In this document: positions 62,103 through 64,000 of the stretch, in pieces
Layout: each line of letters starts with the position of its first letter
Numbering within the stretch: the stretch's first letter is position 1
NCBI GenBank assembly: GCA_944470555.2
Contig: OX104130.1
Location: 53,043,491 to 53,107,490, forward strand
Direction: 5' to 3'
Length of the DNA stretch: 64,000 nt
From: Heterobilharzia americana
Taxonomy: Eukaryota > Platyhelminthes > Trematoda > Strigeidida > Schistosomatidae
Translations under genes and position numbers: made by a program
Notes under the pieces: model-generated
Databases searched by the model: none
The model's input: the letters and a program-made list of their open reading frames with translations, nothing else
Told to the model about the DNA's origin: nothing

Positions 62103-62489
62103 TTGAGAACTTCGGGAGGTATAATCAAGAAATTGCCCCTTGTGTTACAGATGAAGTGGGCGGAGACCGTCGAAAAGTTAACTGAGAACGAACGAGAACC
62201 TGCCTTCGCAGAGTTGACGCAGTTCGTGTCAGCACGCGCGAGCATTTCGCTAAGTAGGTTTGTACAGCTGGCAACAAGCAGTCGACGACGAAACAGTAAA
62301 ATAGCATGCTTCACGCTGCAGTTAGTACCCGTTGGGGAAGTCATGAAACATTCACGTATATTTTGCGGAGGAAACCAAGTAGTCACAAAATGTACCACAC
62401 TTCTGTCGTCACCGGTGGATGAGAGATGGTCGAAGGCTAAAGAAATTGGGTGTTGTTTTTCCCGTCTTAAAAATGACCACATGTCATAG
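62103..62489 (+). pseudogene. BEL/Pao gag, second half (right arm)
   Basis: Mirror of 51614-52000 with an identical translation. A stop (62062-62064) separates it from the first half of gag. Confidence 0.75.
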
Positions 62490-62506
62490 AATTTAAAGTT
62501 CATAGG

Positions 62507-62743
62507 GTGTGCAGTCTAGAAGGTTGTGAAGCATCCCATCACCCTCTGTTATATAAGAAGACCCACCATGCTGTAGGCGAACAACTGGAGAAAAGTAGTT
62601 GTGGATGTACTGAGTCTCTCAGAGAAAGCATGTGTTTGGGCCTAATCCCGGAACGCGTAAAGCAGGGTAATAAAGAGGTTTACGGCTATGCTCTCCTGGA
62701 CAATGGCTCTGATACAACTTTGATCACGAAAGATAATTTGTAA
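62507..62743 (+). pseudogene. BEL/Pao aspartic protease region (right arm)
   Basis: Mirror of 51360-51596. YALLDNGSDTTLI contains the catalytic Asp. It stops at 62741, then the frame would continue with LLGLSTDGTK. Confidence 0.78.
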
Positions 62744-63073
62744 CTTCTAGGACTTTCGACTGACGGCACGAAGACTACAATGAAAACCGCTAGCAAAAGT
62801 GGATTGGCGGACTCAATCAACAAGTCCTTTGACGTTTATTCACTGGGCGGAAGCGAGTGCATACCCATAGATCGGGCGGTTGTGGCAAGAGTTCTCCCAG
62901 TACCGAGACCTAGAAGGTTGATATGAGGAAGTATTAAAAGGTGGCCGCATCTCACTAACGTACCCTGGACAGAGGTAGAAGACAGGGGAGTTCTGCTGCT
63001 CATTGGTTGCGATGTACCTGAAGCTCACTAGGTTCTGGATCAGAGGTTAGGGGGCAGAAAAAGCCCATATGCT

Positions 63074-63562
63074 GTGAGAACATTGTTGGGTTGGGTCGTG
63101 TTCGGTCCGACAATCTTTCGTGAGCACAGGAAGAGGTTTGTGAATTGTATGTCTCGGTCAGATTTATTGGTCGATCAGTGGAGGAAAGTTTACGATTATG
63201 GGTTCAGTGATTTGTACTCGGGAGATAAGTCGTTATCGCTCGATGACTTAGCCGCTGTGAACATAGCGGAGCAAGGTACTTTTTGGGATACTGGACATTT
63301 TGTTATCCTTATGCCCCGGAAAGTGGAGTCCAAGATTGTATATAGCGAGTGCAAAGTAACCAGGCGACGTTTGGAGAGTTTGAAACGTAGGCTCATATCC
63401 CCTGAAAGCCTTCACGAAAGCTACACTAGCGCCGTGAAAGAGACCATCAGAAAGGAATATGCAACAGTAGTTCCCGAGCCCCAGCTTAATTCTAGCTACC
63501 GCCCACGATGGTATTTGCCGCATCACGCCGTATTTAACCCCAAGAAGTCGGAGAAGGTGTGA
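63074..63562 (+). pseudogene. BEL/Pao RT N-terminal region (right arm)
   Basis: Mirror of 50541-51029 with WYLPHHAVFNPKK. After the stop the RT frame goes on as LVGILLGFRKEPIAVAADVE to about 63800. Confidence 0.85.
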
Positions 63563-63804
63563 GTTGTACTGGAATGTGCTGCCAAACTGTCCGGAACTTC
63601 TTTAAGCGACTTCCTGTATCAGGGACCAGACACGACAGCGGACTTGGTTGGGATATTATTGGGTTTCCGCAAAGAACCGATTGCCGTGGCAGCCGATGTG
63701 GAGGAAATGTTTATGCAGGTGAAGGTCCCAGCGTTTGACCCTGGTGCTCTGCGGTTTCTATCTTGGCCTCAGGGTGATTTTTCGAAGAAACCTATTGAAT
63801 ACCA

Positions 63805-64000
63805 ATGACGTCACACCCATTCGGTGCAGTGTCCTCACCATTTTGTGCGCATTTTGCAACGGCCAAGACTGCCGAGGCGTATGCCAACGATTATGATAGC
63901 TACGTGGTGGAAGCGGTGAAATATAACTTTTATGTTGATGATTATCTAGTGTCCTTTGCAAGCCCTGATGAGGCAAAAACGTTCGTGAAACAGTCCAGTG
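63805..64000 (+). pseudogene. BEL/Pao RT core (right arm), cut by window end
   Basis: Mirror of the start of 49795-50298. YVDD is at 63931-63942. The frame is open to the window edge. Confidence 0.85.

Larger units (their letters stand above)
59008..64000 (+). repeat. Right arm of the large inverted repeat
   Basis: Inverted copy of 50103-55095. The one base difference found is C at 61632 against T at 52471 (the complement would require A). It is cut by the window end. Confidence 0.95.
60628..64000 (+). mobile_element. BEL/Pao-like LTR retrotransposon, right-arm copy, continues past the window
   Basis: Mirror of the left-arm element: leader and gag start (ATG at 61444, SAQYEVRQLNERRDEIFVDS), gag, protease, and RT up to the window end. 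It has the same frameshifts and stops, so it is dead too. Whether its RNase H or integrase is present lies outside the window. Confidence 0.88.

Overview
The window looks like nuclear DNA of a trematode flatworm, most likely a blood fluke of the Schistosoma type. The evidence is: introns with GT..AG borders; two intron-containing eukaryotic genes; and a repeat load of RTE/SR2-like and CR1/jockey-like non-LTR retrotransposons, Penelope-like elements with GIY-YIG domains, a BEL/Pao LTR retrotransposon, and tRNA-derived SINE-like copies. The organism call is an inference from these families. No database search was possible.

Layout. (1) About 1-12 kb, plus strand: an aromatic-L-amino-acid decarboxylase-like gene that I rebuilt as 11 exons (1010-11892, 524 codons). 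All joins are in frame, and the pyridoxal-phosphate fold can be followed from the N-terminus to the C-terminal domain. Intron 4 holds a 0.5 kb TAG-rich satellite and intron 9 holds two hairpins. (2) About 12-31 kb: an AT-rich repeat district with two Penelope-like 3' fragments, SINE-like copies in both orientations, a 5'-truncated RTE copy, an (AT)n tract, a (TTA)n tract and two possible exons of unrecognised genes. (3) 31.1-31.7 kb, minus strand: a complete ribosomal protein S15 gene in four exons (145 aa), with an intron directly after the ATG and a polyadenylation signal just after the stop. (4) 33.6-37 kb: a nearly full-length but frameshifted RTE element on the minus strand. (5) 37.3-43.9 kb: a decayed CR1/jockey-like element on the plus strand, interrupted by another RTE copy flanked by a probable target-site duplication. 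(6) 45-49 kb: a second, more decayed CR1-like element, itself interrupted.

(7) 49.2-64 kb: the most unusual part. A unit made of a dead BEL/Pao element joined to an internally deleted RTE copy lies on the minus strand (49195-55095) and again, as an inverted copy, on the plus strand (59008 to the window end). The arms are at least 4,993 bp, are collinear without net indels (paired coordinates always add to 114,103), and show one difference that I could find. They flank a 3,912 bp unrelated spacer. This is either a young or gene-converting palindrome, or an assembly or library artefact.

How the genes relate: the decarboxylase (biogenic amine synthesis) and RPS15 (small ribosomal subunit) are independent host genes. 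Everything else with coding potential belongs to mobile elements, and all of those copies carry stops or frameshifts. I saw no bacterial-type genes, CRISPR arrays or rRNA/tRNA genes.
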